NCBI RefSeq assembly: GCF_030160635.1
Contig: NZ_BSOS01000041.1
Span: 34,407 to 98,406, forward strand
Direction of reading: 5' to 3'
DNA length: 64,000 nt
Source: Acidocella aquatica
Lineage (GTDB): Bacteria > Pseudomonadota > Alphaproteobacteria > Acetobacterales > Acetobacteraceae
Below the pieces are notes generated by a model that was not told where the DNA came from, made no database searches, and saw only the letters and a program-made list of their open reading frames with translations. The position numbers were made by a program, and so were the translations under genes. Below, one piece after another: positions 1-8,484 of the stretch. Within the stretch, counting starts at the first letter, position 1. Every line of letters begins with the position of its first letter.

Positions 1-576
1 TGGATGGGCTTTAACTCCGGCGGCGCCATGGGCGCCAACGGCCGCGCCGGGATGGCGGTGCTGGTGACCCAGATTGCCGCCGCCGCCGCCACTTTGTCCT
101 GGATTTTCGTCGAATGGGCGCTGCGTGGCAAACCTTCGGTTTTGGGCGCCATCTCCGGCGCCGTGGCCGGGCTGGTGGCGATTACCCCGGCAGCCGGGTT
201 CGTGCTGCCGGGCCCGGCACTGGCCATCGGCCTGGCGGCGGGGTTTGTGTGTTTCTGGACCGCCACCTCGTTGAAATCCGCCTTGGGGTATGATGACAGC
301 CTCGATGCCTTTGGCGTGCATGGCATCGCCGGAATGATTGGCACGCTGGCCACCGGCTGGTTTGCTTTTGGCCCCCTTTCGGCCACCCTGGCGGCGCCTG
401 GCGGTGTGGCGTTGTTGAAGGTTCAGGCCGTGGGCGTGTTGGCCACTGTTGTTTATTGCGCGGCGATGAGCTGGGTGCTGCTCAAAATCACCGATATGGT
501 GGTTGGGTTGCGGGTGACGCGGGAAGAAGAACGCGAAGGGTTGGATATTGTGCTGCATGGCGAACAATTGTTTTAG
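1..576 (+). CDS. amtB: Ammonium transporter, C-terminal part (cut by window edge)
   Basis: Inner-membrane channel of the Amt/MEP/Rh family that takes up ammonium. Only the last 191 codons are present; the reading frame is open from base 1. Visible family marks are the opening WMGFNSGG stretch and, about 105 residues on, the DDSLDAFGVHGIAG segment, whose His matches the second of the twin pore histidines. Four or five hydrophobic helices follow each other, then a short charged cytoplasmic tail (TREEEREGLD), as is usual for AmtB, where the tail contacts the PII protein GlnK. A hairpin overlaps the stop codon. The upstream part, and any glnK partner, lie outside the window. Confidence 0.95.
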   Translation, partial: WMGFNSGGAMGANGRAGMAVLVTQIAAAAATLSWIFVEWALRGKPSVLGAISGAVAGLVAITPAAGFVLPGPALAIGLAAGFVCFWTATSLKSALGYDDSLDAFGVHGIAGMIGTLATGWFAFGPLSATLAAPGGVALLKVQAVGVLATVVYCAAMSWVLLKITDMVVGLRVTREEEREGLDIVLHGEQLF

Positions 577-605
577 AATATCCAGCAAATGGCTGAATAT
601 TCTAA
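573..605 (+). terminator. Hairpin overlapping the amtB stop codon
   Basis: TTAGAATAT plus CAGC pairs with GCTG plus ATATTCTAA, with one C-A mismatch and a five-base loop. The stop codon lies in the left arm. No clear T-tract follows, but a second small hairpin (GCTCG/CGAGC, 606-623) comes directly after. This probably ends amtB transcription and separates it from the convergent lacI-type gene. Confidence 0.55.
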
Positions 606-685
606 GCTCGTGTTTGCGCGAGCAATATGCGGTTAGCTTGAACGGCTTACCCATAGCGCCAGCACCACGCGAAGGGGCGCGGCCG

Positions 686-1735
686 TTATGTACTTTCCCG
701 CGCCGCGAGTTCCAGCCCAACATTGACACGCCGCGCCGCCGGGCTGCCGCCCGCGATGCGCGCAAGCAGCATTTCCGCCGCGGTGTGGCCCATGAGTTTA
801 CGTGGTGAGATGATTGTGGTGAGCGACGGCGTGACCAGCGTGCTGACCGGCAGGCCATTGAAGCCGGCGATGGCGATGCGCCCGGGAATTGCGATGCCCT
901 CCCGCTGGGCGCGCAGAATGGCGCCAACCGCCATTTCATCACTGGCGAAAAACAGCGCATCAAGCTCCGGGTTGGATTTCAGGATATCTCCAAGCGCGTT
1001 CCAGCCAAGTTGCTGGCTGCCGCCCCCCGGATAATCAAACAGCATATCGCTCGCGATTTTGCTTTCCAGCAGGCGCCGGTGCATGCCATCGTAGCGCTGT
1101 CTCGCGCGATAGTCATCGCGCAGCCTTGTGCCCACGAAGCCGATTTTCCGGTACCCGCGCGAGAGCAAATGTTCGGCCATTTCCATGCCGGCGCGAACAT
1201 GCGAGAGGCCGACATTCATGTCGATGCAGCGCGCCCCGTACTCCATCATCTCGACCACCGGCAGCCCGGCATTTTTGAGGATGGTATTGGTGCGCGGCAG
1301 ATGCCGAAGGCCCGCGATCATCACGCCGGGCGGCGCCCAGCCGAGCAGGGCCGAAACCAGCTCGGCTTCCCGCTCCAGGTTATAGTCGGTGGTGCCCAGC
1401 AACAACTGGTAGCCGTGCGCCGTCAGCGTTTCCTGCACGCCTTCAATCACCTCGATGAAGACGACGTTCGAGAGAGACGGAACGATGACGGGGATAACCT
1501 TGGTTTTGGCGGAGGCGAGGGCGCCGGCCATGCGGTTGGGCACATAGCCGAGCTGATCCACCGCCGTGCGAATGCGGCTGCGAAGCGTCTCCGAGACGCT
1601 GTCCGGGCTGTTCAGCGCGCGCGATACAGTAATGGGCGCCACCCGGGCAAGGGTCGCGACATCCGCCAGTGTGACAGCGCCATGGCTGGCGCGGCGAGCC
1701 TCGGTGTTGATGGTTTCAGGCGGGGATTTATCCAA
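686..1735 (-). CDS. LacI-family transcriptional regulator of the acid-sugar regulon
   Basis: DNA-binding regulator of 349 residues, near the usual LacI length of about 340. Residues 20-75 form the helix-turn-helix and hinge (VTLADVATLARVAPITVSRALN, then YVPNRMAGALAS), and the rest is the periplasmic-binding-protein-like effector domain. It resembles the GntR (gluconate repressor) branch. The best start is a TTG preceded by AAGG at five bases; no ATG fits better. It is divergent from the ABC transporter genes, and two operator-like palindromes lie in the gap. The same palindrome recurs before the catabolic genes near 11.6 kb, so it most likely controls both sets in response to the sugar acid or an intermediate. 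Effector unknown. Confidence 0.9.
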   Translation of the reverse strand: MDKSPPETINTEARRASHGAVTLADVATLARVAPITVSRALNSPDSVSETLRSRIRTAVDQLGYVPNRMAGALASAKTKVIPVIVPSLSNVVFIEVIEGVQETLTAHGYQLLLGTTDYNLEREAELVSALLGWAPPGVMIAGLRHLPRTNTILKNAGLPVVEMMEYGARCIDMNVGLSHVRAGMEMAEHLLSRGYRKIGFVGTRLRDDYRARQRYDGMHRRLLESKIASDMLFDYPGGGSQQLGWNALGDILKSNPELDALFFASDEMAVGAILRAQREGIAIPGRIAIAGFNGLPVSTLVTPSLTTIISPRKLMGHTAAEMLLARIAGGSPAARRVNVGLELAAREST

Positions 1736-1821
1736 AATGCCTTGTCTTTCTATGGCCTTGGGCGATTGTTGCCATGTTTACTTCCTCTTGCCGGTCTCGT
1801 CCAGGGCAAATAACAAGAAAA

Positions 1822-1856
1822 TGGTAGCGCTATCAAAAAATATGGTTGCGCTGTCA
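1822..1856. promoter_or_regulatory. Two LacI-family operators before the ABC transporter operon
   Basis: TGGTAGCGCTATCA (1822-1835) and TGGTTGCGCTGTCA (1843-1856) are near-palindromes around AGCGCT, the type of core bound by LacI/GntR-family repressors. Their centres are 21 bp apart, two helical turns, so two dimers would sit on the same DNA face. They lie between the regulator (start 1735) and the transporter ATPase (start 1925). Copies at 11569 and 11621 support a shared regulon. Confidence 0.8.
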
Positions 1857-1924
1857 TTCGGGGTAACATATAACGCTCCGGCGGCCTGACAGGTGAGAAT
1901 CGGGGTACGCATAGGGAACGTTAA

Positions 1925-3490
1925 TTGGTGGAAATTTCAAAGAATTTGCCTCGGGACGCCGCCGTGCAGGATTTGATGAGCCGCACCTCTGGCCTGCTGG
2001 CCGCCGCCGGGATTGATAAGCGCTTCGGAGCCAACAGCGTGTTGCGCAATGTCTCCCTTTCTCTGGCGCCGGGCGAAGTGCATACGCTGATGGGTGAGAA
2101 CGGAGCCGGAAAATCCACGCTTTTCCGCATTCTCGCCGGGATTCACCAGCCCGATGCCGGGCAGATCAGCCTGGACGGCGCGGCGCTCGATCTGCGCAAC
2201 CCCAGCGCCGCGTATGGCCATGGCATCTACCTGGTTCCTCAGGAGCCGGCATTGTTGAAGGAGCTGAGCGTCGCCGAAAACATGTTCCTCGGGATGCTCC
2301 CCACGCGCGGCCGTTTTCCTTCCCGGATTGACTGGAAGACCATTCGTGGCCAGGCGCAGGACGCACTCTCGGCGCTCGGGCTGGATGTGGATGTGCGCGA
2401 TGACGCCAAGCATCTGAGCATTGCCCAGCAGCAGCTTGTGGAATGCGCCAAGGCGCTGTTGCGCGGGTGCCGGATTATTTTGTTCGATGAGCCGACATCC
2501 CCCCTCACCGGCCGGGAGGTGGGGATTCTATTCGCCATCATGCGCCGGTTGCGCGGGCAGGGCTGCACGCTGGGTTTTATCAGCCATCGCATGGAAGAGG
2601 TAAGCGAGATCAGCGACCGCGTAAGCGTTCTGCGTGATGGCGCGGTGACCGATGAGGTGGGCCGCGACGGGTTCGACCGCGCCCGCCTGGTACGCGCCAT
2701 GGTGGGGCGTGAGGTAATTTTTGATCGCAGGCGGGTTCGCCGGGAGGCCCAGGGCGAGCCTGTGTTGAGCGTGCGCGGCCTGGCGCATGCGCCGGTGTTC
2801 TCAGGGGTGGATTTTGATGTCCGCCCAGGTGAGATCCTCGGCTTTTCAGGATTGATCGGCTCCGGCCGCACAGAAATCGCCGAGGCGGTGTGCGGCTTGC
2901 GCGCGAAGTCCGGCGGCAGCGTAATGCTGGCCGGCCGGGACATCTCCACTTCATCAATTGGCGATATTATCGAGGCCGGGCTGGTTTATGTGCCTGAGGA
3001 CCGCGCGCGCCATGGCGTGATCCTTCCCATGTCGATCCGCGACAACGCAACCGCCGGGCAGATCGGCCGGCTGCAGCGCAAGAGCGGCATCCTCAACCGC
3101 GGACGTGAAATTGCGATCGCCAACGACACGATGCACCGCTACCAGGTGCGCGCGCGCGGGATTGACCAGCCGGCCGGCCAGCTTTCGGGCGGCAACCAGC
3201 AGAAGATCGTGTTCGGCAAATGGATGAGCACAAACCCGAAGGTTGCAATTCTAGATGAGCCGACGCGCGGCGTGGACGTCGGCGCGAAGGATGAGATTTA
3301 CCGGTTGATCGAGGAATTATCGGCGCAGGGGATGGCCATTGTCGTCATATCGTCGGAGCTGGAAGAGTTGATCGTATTATGCGACAGGGTGATTGCGATT
3401 TATGGCGGAAAAATCGCGGCCGAATTAAAGGGTGCGGATGTGACCGCCGCACGCGTCGGCGCTGCGTTCCTCGGCGCGGAGGCGCATTGA
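1925..3490 (+). CDS. Sugar ABC transporter ATPase, two fused nucleotide-binding domains (RbsA/MglA type)
   Basis: Energises import of a carbohydrate. At 521 residues it has the usual two-domain layout. Domain 1 has Walker A GENGAGKST (58-66), a degenerate signature LSIAQQQ and Walker B IILFDEPTS. Domain 2 has the degenerate Walker A GLIGSGRTE typical of RbsA/MglA, signature LSGGNQQK and the DEPTRGVDVG segment. The frame begins at adjacent TTG/GTG codons (1925/1928), with an ATG at 1976; the exact start is uncertain and I chose the longest. First gene of an operon with two permeases and a binding protein, behind paired operators. The set resembles the rhamnose/autoinducer-2 importers, but context points to a sugar acid. 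Confidence 0.93.
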   Translation: MVEISKNLPRDAAVQDLMSRTSGLLAAAGIDKRFGANSVLRNVSLSLAPGEVHTLMGENGAGKSTLFRILAGIHQPDAGQISLDGAALDLRNPSAAYGHGIYLVPQEPALLKELSVAENMFLGMLPTRGRFPSRIDWKTIRGQAQDALSALGLDVDVRDDAKHLSIAQQQLVECAKALLRGCRIILFDEPTSPLTGREVGILFAIMRRLRGQGCTLGFISHRMEEVSEISDRVSVLRDGAVTDEVGRDGFDRARLVRAMVGREVIFDRRRVRREAQGEPVLSVRGLAHAPVFSGVDFDVRPGEILGFSGLIGSGRTEIAEAVCGLRAKSGGSVMLAGRDISTSSIGDIIEAGLVYVPEDRARHGVILPMSIRDNATAGQIGRLQRKSGILNRGREIAIANDTMHRYQVRARGIDQPAGQLSGGNQQKIVFGKWMSTNPKVAILDEPTRGVDVGAKDEIYRLIEELSAQGMAIVVISSELEELIVLCDRVIAIYGGKIAAELKGADVTAARVGAAFLGAEAH

Positions 3491-3491
3491 G

Positions 3492-4493
3492 ATGAACAGC
3501 GCCGCCACGGCCACATCGGAGCCCGGCCACCGCGCAAAACCCCGGCCGCGCCGCCGGGAGCTTCGTGAAGTCACGCTTCTGGTTGCGACATTTGTGGTGG
3601 TGCTCGGGGTCGGGGCGCTGCGGCCAAGCTTTATGTCCTTCAGCAATATCGAATTCATGGTCCTCAGCTCCGTTGTTTTGGGGCTGGTCGGCATCAGCCA
3701 GACCTTCGTTATCATAACACGCGGGATTGATCTTTCAGTCTCCGCCGTTCTGGGTTTGAGCGCGATGGTTTTTGGGCTGCTCTCCACAACATCCAGTATG
3801 CCGCTCTGGCAGGTGTTGCCACTCTGCATGGCCATGGGCGCGGTGCTTGGCTGCCTCAATGGCTTTTTGGTCGCCTGGCTTAAAATCCCGCCGATTATCG
3901 CAACGCTGGGGACGTACAGCCTTTATGGCGGGCTGACATTTATCTATTCCAACGGGCTGCAGGTGGACCAGGTCTCGCCAGATTTCGCCGCATTCGGCAA
4001 TGGAAATCTCATCCCCTTCCTACCGGTGCCAACGCCCGTGCTTGCACTTATCGCTGTTGCAACGGCTGCCTGGTTTGTCCTGAACCACATGAAGTTTGGC
4101 CGCAATATTCTGGCAATCGGCAACAATGCCGCCGCGGCCTATAACGCCGGTATTTCTGTGCGCCGCACACTGCTGGCAGTGTATACCATCTCCGGTGCGC
4201 TGGCGGCTTTCGCTGGGCTCGTGTTCGTGGCCTATACCGGGTCCGCAACAGCCACAACCGGCACGGGCGACCATGTCGAGCTGCAATCCATAGCGATCGC
4301 GCTGATCGGCGGCACGGCGATCGCGGGCGGGCGGGGCAATCTCGCCGGCACGGTAATCGGCAGTGTGTTCCTGAGCGTCGTCATCACCGCGCTGGTGTTT
4401 CTGCAGGTTCCCGCGATCTGGTATTCGGCGGGTGAGGGGCTGATGATCCTCGCCGCCGTCACGCTTGGCGCAAGGCGGAGTTCAAACCCATGA
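3492..4493 (+). CDS. Sugar ABC transporter permease 1 (RbsC family)
   Basis: Membrane-spanning subunit of 333 residues, normal for the ribose-type permease family. After a basic cytoplasmic N-terminus (RAKPRPRRRELRE) come eight to ten hydrophobic segments. The family motif TRGIDLSVSAVLGLSAM lies near residue 77, and the conserved GGTAIAGGRGNLAGTVIG segment, thought to contact the ATPase, lies near 275. It starts right after the ATPase stop and overlaps the next gene by four bases (ATGA), so the permeases are probably translated together and form a heterodimer. Confidence 0.92.
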   Translation: MNSAATATSEPGHRAKPRPRRRELREVTLLVATFVVVLGVGALRPSFMSFSNIEFMVLSSVVLGLVGISQTFVIITRGIDLSVSAVLGLSAMVFGLLSTTSSMPLWQVLPLCMAMGAVLGCLNGFLVAWLKIPPIIATLGTYSLYGGLTFIYSNGLQVDQVSPDFAAFGNGNLIPFLPVPTPVLALIAVATAAWFVLNHMKFGRNILAIGNNAAAAYNAGISVRRTLLAVYTISGALAAFAGLVFVAYTGSATATTGTGDHVELQSIAIALIGGTAIAGGRGNLAGTVIGSVFLSVVITALVFLQVPAIWYSAGEGLMILAAVTLGARRSSNP

Positions 4494-5506
4494 AATATCT
4501 GTTCCCCCGCCAACCATGGGACCGTGCGCTGGTCGCGATTTTGGTGGCGCTCTTCTCAGGGTTCTGCATTTTTACACCGGGCTTCTATGACGGTTTCCAC
4601 GGTACCCTCGCGATCACCGAAGAGTTTCTGCCGTTCGGCTTTGTGGCTTTAGGACTCTCGGTGGTGATCCTAACCGGCGGCATTGACCTTTCGGTTGGTT
4701 CCATCTCGGGGCTTGCGGCTGTCATCATGGCCATCCTCATCAAATCCTACGGCTTGAATACCTGGCTTGCGGTGTTGCTGGCGATTGGCGCCGGCGGTGG
4801 CCTTGGGTGGTTGAACGGGCAAATTATCACCCGCCTGCGCGTGGAACCGCTGATTGCGACACTGTCCACGAATTTCATCTATTCCAGCATCGCCATCGCG
4901 CTTGCCGGCGCATCGCCGCCTTACGGGTTCGGCCCGGCATTCGGTGAACTTGGAACCGGCGCCCTGGCGGGGTGGGTGCCCGTGCAGTTAGTGATATTTA
5001 TCGTCCTGGCCATCGGATTTTCGGGGCTGATAACCCGCACCGGGTATGGCCGCAGGCTGGTGATGATCGGCTATAACCGGGATGCGGCGCATTATGCCGG
5101 TGTTTCCGTTGCCTCCGTTGAGCGGCGCGCCTATTGCATCAGCGGCATAATGGCAGCCTTCGCGGGCATTGTTCTCGCATCTTATTACGATGCCGTCCGT
5201 GCCGATATGGGCGACATCCTGCTGCTGACTTCGATCACCATGGTCGTGCTGGGCGGCATCAGTATATTCGGAGGCGAAGGCGGAATTCTCGGCGTAACTC
5301 TCGCGGTGATGATCCTTGGGGTTCTTCGCCAGGGGATGTTGATCGCCGGCTTTTCAGACATGGTCACAACAATGCTGATCGGCGCCATTTTGCTCTCATC
5401 CATCGCCATCAAAAATCTTTTTTCCAGCCGGGGTTTTGATCTTGGTTCTATAATCCGGCGCCTATCCTCGTTGCGCCCGCCGGAGCGCATGGCCCCCAGA
5501 TCCTAG
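4490..5506 (+). CDS. Sugar ABC transporter permease 2 (RbsC family)
   Basis: Second permease of the importer, 338 residues, with the same architecture as its neighbour: LTGGIDLSVGSISGLAAVIM near residue 60, and GGISIFGGEGGILGVTLAVM near 255. Two different permeases beside one fused ATPase is the arrangement of the LsrCD and RhaPQ systems. It overlaps the upstream permease by four bases. About 57 bases separate it from the start of the binding protein. Confidence 0.92.
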   Translation: MKYLFPRQPWDRALVAILVALFSGFCIFTPGFYDGFHGTLAITEEFLPFGFVALGLSVVILTGGIDLSVGSISGLAAVIMAILIKSYGLNTWLAVLLAIGAGGGLGWLNGQIITRLRVEPLIATLSTNFIYSSIAIALAGASPPYGFGPAFGELGTGALAGWVPVQLVIFIVLAIGFSGLITRTGYGRRLVMIGYNRDAAHYAGVSVASVERRAYCISGIMAAFAGIVLASYYDAVRADMGDILLLTSITMVVLGGISIFGGEGGILGVTLAVMILGVLRQGMLIAGFSDMVTTMLIGAILLSSIAIKNLFSSRGFDLGSIIRRLSSLRPPERMAPRS

Positions 5507-5563
5507 AGCAAAACACCGGATTACGTGCCTGCGACGATAACAAAAAACTCATGTAGGGATATT

Positions 5564-6559
5564 ATGAAGCCACTTATCAAAATGTTATTGGTTTCGGCCA
5601 GCCTGGGCGCCATGGCAACGGCCGCTCATGCACAGATGTCGATTGACACGTCCAAGACCATCAAAGTTGCGATGGTTCCAAAGCTGATCGGGCTTTCGGT
5701 CTTTAAGGCCAATGAGCAAGGAGCAATTGAAGCCGCAAAATCGCTCAACATCAATTTTCTCTACACCGGCCCCGTGACCGCCTCCGCGCAAGGCCAGGTT
5801 GACATCATCAATAGCCTGGTTGCGCGGAAGTTTGATGCCATCACGGTGACATCAAACAATCCGACGGAGCTTGCGCCATCGCTGAAGCGGGCGATGGCCC
5901 AGGGTATCGCCGTGGTGAGCTATGATTCCGATGTCTCGCCCGACGCACGGGATTTCTTCATTCAGAATACGGCCTATCCGGCGATGGGCAAGGCGCTGGT
6001 AGACTCCGTTGAAGCCTATGCCGGCCCAAATGCGCAAGTCGCCATTTTGTCTTCAACACCTGATGCGGCTATTCAAAACGCATGGCTGGGCGCGGTAAAA
6101 ACCTATATGGCGGCAACTTATCCAAATATGAAAGTGGTGACCACGCAATATGGCCAGTCCAGCCCGTCGCTGTCACTGTCGGCGGGTCTGAATATTCTGC
6201 ATGCCTATCCGCAGGTAACCGCGATTATCGCGCCGGACGGTGCGGCGGAAGTGGGCGCCGCCGCGGCAATTGAAAAACTTGGAATGCAGGGCAAGGTTTT
6301 TGCCACCGGCGCGAGCGATCCGAACTCGATCCGTCAATACGTTAAGGATGGCGTCATCAAGGCCAGCCCGCTTTGGGATGAGGTGGGAGAAGGCAAGCTG
6401 GTCATGTATGTGGCGCGTCTGGCCGCCAACCATGCACTGAAACCAGACGACACCTTTACCGTGCCGGGGCTTGGCACCTATACTGTCAACAACAAGGTGA
6501 TCATTTTCAGCGAGCCTCTGGTTTTCACAGCGGAAAATATCGATAAATACAATTTCTAA
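5564..6559 (+). CDS. Periplasmic sugar-binding protein of the ABC importer
   Basis: Captures the substrate in the periplasm and delivers it to the two permeases. The chosen ATG at 5564 has TAGGGAT upstream and opens a typical signal peptide: MKPLIKMLLVSASLGAMATA, then AHAQ with a likely cut after AHA. The longer frame from 5525 would put extra residues before the signal. The mature part (about 308 residues) is a type I periplasmic binding fold related to rhamnose/autoinducer-2 binding proteins: SYDSDVSPDAR and GASDPNSIRQYVKDGVI are family-like segments. A strong hairpin follows the stop, as is often seen behind binding-protein genes. Ligand inferred to be a sugar acid from the neighbours. Confidence 0.92.
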   Translation: MKPLIKMLLVSASLGAMATAAHAQMSIDTSKTIKVAMVPKLIGLSVFKANEQGAIEAAKSLNINFLYTGPVTASAQGQVDIINSLVARKFDAITVTSNNPTELAPSLKRAMAQGIAVVSYDSDVSPDARDFFIQNTAYPAMGKALVDSVEAYAGPNAQVAILSSTPDAAIQNAWLGAVKTYMAATYPNMKVVTTQYGQSSPSLSLSAGLNILHAYPQVTAIIAPDGAAEVGAAAAIEKLGMQGKVFATGASDPNSIRQYVKDGVIKASPLWDEVGEGKLVMYVARLAANHALKPDDTFTVPGLGTYTVNNKVIIFSEPLVFTAENIDKYNF

Positions 6560-6572
6560 AGCCACCGAAACA

Positions 6573-6600
6573 ATCCGCCGGCTGCAGAAAGCCGGCGGAT
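6573..6600 (+). terminator. Intra-operon hairpin behind the binding-protein gene
   Basis: ATCCGCCGGCT (6573-6583) pairs perfectly with AGCCGGCGGAT (6590-6600) around a six-base loop. No T-tract follows and the next gene starts 28 bases later, so it more likely protects the 3' end of the binding-protein message or only partly stops transcription than ends it. Confidence 0.6.
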
Positions 6601-6628
6601 AAGACCTACACACCATGGAGAGCAGTGA

Positions 6629-7516
6629 ATGAAACGGATAGTATTTACAGGCGGCAGCGGCAAGGCGGGAAAGCACGCCGTGCAGCATCTCGTCGAGCAC
6701 GGTTACCGCGTGCTGAATATCGACACGAAACCGCTTGATAATCCGCAAGTCCGTACCTTGATCACGGACCTCACCGATCAGGGCCAGGTATTCAATGCAC
6801 TGTCGAGCTATACCGGCCTGCATGAATTCGATGCCTCGCTGCGTCCCGAACCGATCGATGCGGTCGTGCATTTTGCCGCCATTCCGCGCATTATGATCAC
6901 GCCCGATAACGAAGTGTTCCGCATCAACACGCTCAGTACCTATAACGTCATCGAAGCTGCGGTGAAGCTCGGCATCAAAAAAATCATCATTGCGTCGAGC
7001 GAGACGATTTATGGGCTTGTCTTCGCCAATGAACCACGCGACCCCGTCTATTTCCCGCTCGATGAGGAATACCCCGTTGATCCGATGGACAGCTACGCGC
7101 TCTCCAAACTTTGCAACGAGAATACCGCGAAGGCTTTCGCGCTGCGCTCCGGGATCGATATATATTCAATCCGTATAGGCAACGTGATCGAGCCGCACGA
7201 GTATGCGAACTTCCCTAAATTTTTTGTTGATCCTGGCTTCCGCAAGCGGATTGCGTGGAGCTACATCGACGCCCGTGACCTAGGTGAGATCACCCGGCTT
7301 GGCATCGAGAAGGACGGTCTGGGCTTCCAGGTGTTCAACGGCGTCAGCGGCGATACCTCGTCCGACCTTCCAACAGCTGAGCTGCTTCGCCGTTTCTATC
7401 CAAACGCGCCGGTGCGCGGCACACTCGGGGAATTTGAAACACTGCTCTCCAACCGGAAAACATGCGATGTCCTCGGATTCAAACAAGCTCATTTCTGGCG
7501 CGACTATGTCAAATAA
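6629..7516 (+). CDS. NAD(P)-dependent SDR, epimerase/dehydratase-like (sugar-acid metabolism)
   Basis: Extended short-chain dehydrogenase of 295 residues. The N-terminal FTGGSGKAGKHA carries the GxxGxxG cofactor loop, and Ser/Tyr/Lys of the catalytic set are seen in ASSETIYG and DSYALSK (YxxxK). COG0451-type enzymes include epimerases, uronate dehydrogenase and D-erythronate dehydrogenase (DenD); I cannot say which reaction this one does. The start has GGAGAGC before it. It overlaps the next gene by 11 bases, so it belongs to the transporter operon and probably does the first oxidation or epimerisation of the imported compound. Confidence 0.82.
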   Translation: MKRIVFTGGSGKAGKHAVQHLVEHGYRVLNIDTKPLDNPQVRTLITDLTDQGQVFNALSSYTGLHEFDASLRPEPIDAVVHFAAIPRIMITPDNEVFRINTLSTYNVIEAAVKLGIKKIIIASSETIYGLVFANEPRDPVYFPLDEEYPVDPMDSYALSKLCNENTAKAFALRSGIDIYSIRIGNVIEPHEYANFPKFFVDPGFRKRIAWSYIDARDLGEITRLGIEKDGLGFQVFNGVSGDTSSDLPTAELLRRFYPNAPVRGTLGEFETLLSNRKTCDVLGFKQAHFWRDYVK

Positions 7517-8420
7517 CCCGAATACCTCCGAGCGGATCGGTTTCATCGGCGTTGGGCTGATGGGCCATGGCATAGCGAAAAATATTCTCGAAGCCGGCTA
7601 TCCTCTTACCGTGCTGGCGAATCGCAACCGGGTGCCGGTTGAGGATTTGCTGGCACGTGGCGCCGCGGAAGCAAGTTCCGCGAAGGCATTGGCGCAAGCG
7701 GTGGACATCGTCTTTCTCTGCGTCACGGGTAGCCCCCAGGTGGTGTCGATTATCAACGGGGAAAATGGCCTGGCGGCGGCAGGGAAAAAACTGCTGATCG
7801 TTGATTGTTCGACCTCCGACCCATCCGTCACCACCGCGCTGGCGGGTGAACTCGCGGGCCGGGAGATCACCCTGATCGACGCCCCGCTCAGCCGGACGCC
7901 GAAAGATGCTTGGGCCGGCACGCTTGATGTGATGATCGGCGGGGCGGATGACGTTGTTGCGCGTGTGAGGCCGATTATCGAATCATTTTCTCAGCGCATG
8001 GTCCACACCGGCCCAACCGGCACCGGCCACACGATGAAACTGCTGAATAATTTCATATCGCTGGGTTATGGCGCGCTCTATTCCGAAGCCCTGATGCTGG
8101 GCGCCAAAGCTGGATTGCGCGCGGATATATTCGACCAGGTAATTCGGGGTGGCCGAATGGATTGCCCATTCTATCAGACATTTTTCAAATATGTGATAGA
8201 ACGTGATCGCGATGCGCATAAATTCACGCTCAACAATGCGCTGAAGGACCTTACTTACCTCTCTGCCTTCGCCATCAACGCGGGTGCCGCGAATCCTGTT
8301 TCCGCCGCGGTGCGCAATTCCTATGCGCTAGCCATAGGTGCCGGGCGCGGCGATGACTATGTGCCGATGCTCTCGGATATTGTTGCCGCTCTCAACGGCA
8401 TCCAGCCAGAACCAGGCTGA
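7506..8420 (+). CDS. 3-hydroxyisobutyrate-dehydrogenase-family oxidoreductase (beta-hydroxyacid dehydrogenase)
   Basis: NAD(P)-dependent enzyme of 304 residues oxidising a beta-hydroxy acid. It starts at ATG 7506 inside the end of the SDR gene. The Rossmann loop is IGFIGVGLMGHGIAKN (near 10), the substrate segment is DAPLSRTPKDAWAG (near 120), and the catalytic-lysine segment is GTGHTMKLLNN (near 170). It is clearly a relative of L-threonate dehydrogenase (the ltnD-like gene at 10529-11458), but the usual Ser-Gly-Gly of the substrate loop is Ser-Arg-Thr here, suggesting a different substrate. Last gene of the importer operon, ending at a bidirectional terminator. Confidence 0.88.
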   Translation: MSNNPNTSERIGFIGVGLMGHGIAKNILEAGYPLTVLANRNRVPVEDLLARGAAEASSAKALAQAVDIVFLCVTGSPQVVSIINGENGLAAAGKKLLIVDCSTSDPSVTTALAGELAGREITLIDAPLSRTPKDAWAGTLDVMIGGADDVVARVRPIIESFSQRMVHTGPTGTGHTMKLLNNFISLGYGALYSEALMLGAKAGLRADIFDQVIRGGRMDCPFYQTFFKYVIERDRDAHKFTLNNALKDLTYLSAFAINAGAANPVSAAVRNSYALAIGAGRGDDYVPMLSDIVAALNGIQPEPG

Positions 8421-8449
8421 GACAAAGTCAAACCCTGCATGTATTCTCA

Positions 8450-8482
8450 AAAACACGGCCTATTCACAATAGGCCGTGTTTT
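8450..8482. terminator. Bidirectional terminator between convergent operons
   Basis: AAAACACGGCCTATT and AATAGGCCGTGTTTT form a perfect 15-bp stem with a three-base loop; the A-run on one side and T-run on the other make it a good Rho-independent terminator in both directions. It lies between the stop at 8420 (+) and the stop at 8485 (-). Confidence 0.9.
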
Positions 8483-8484
8483 CG

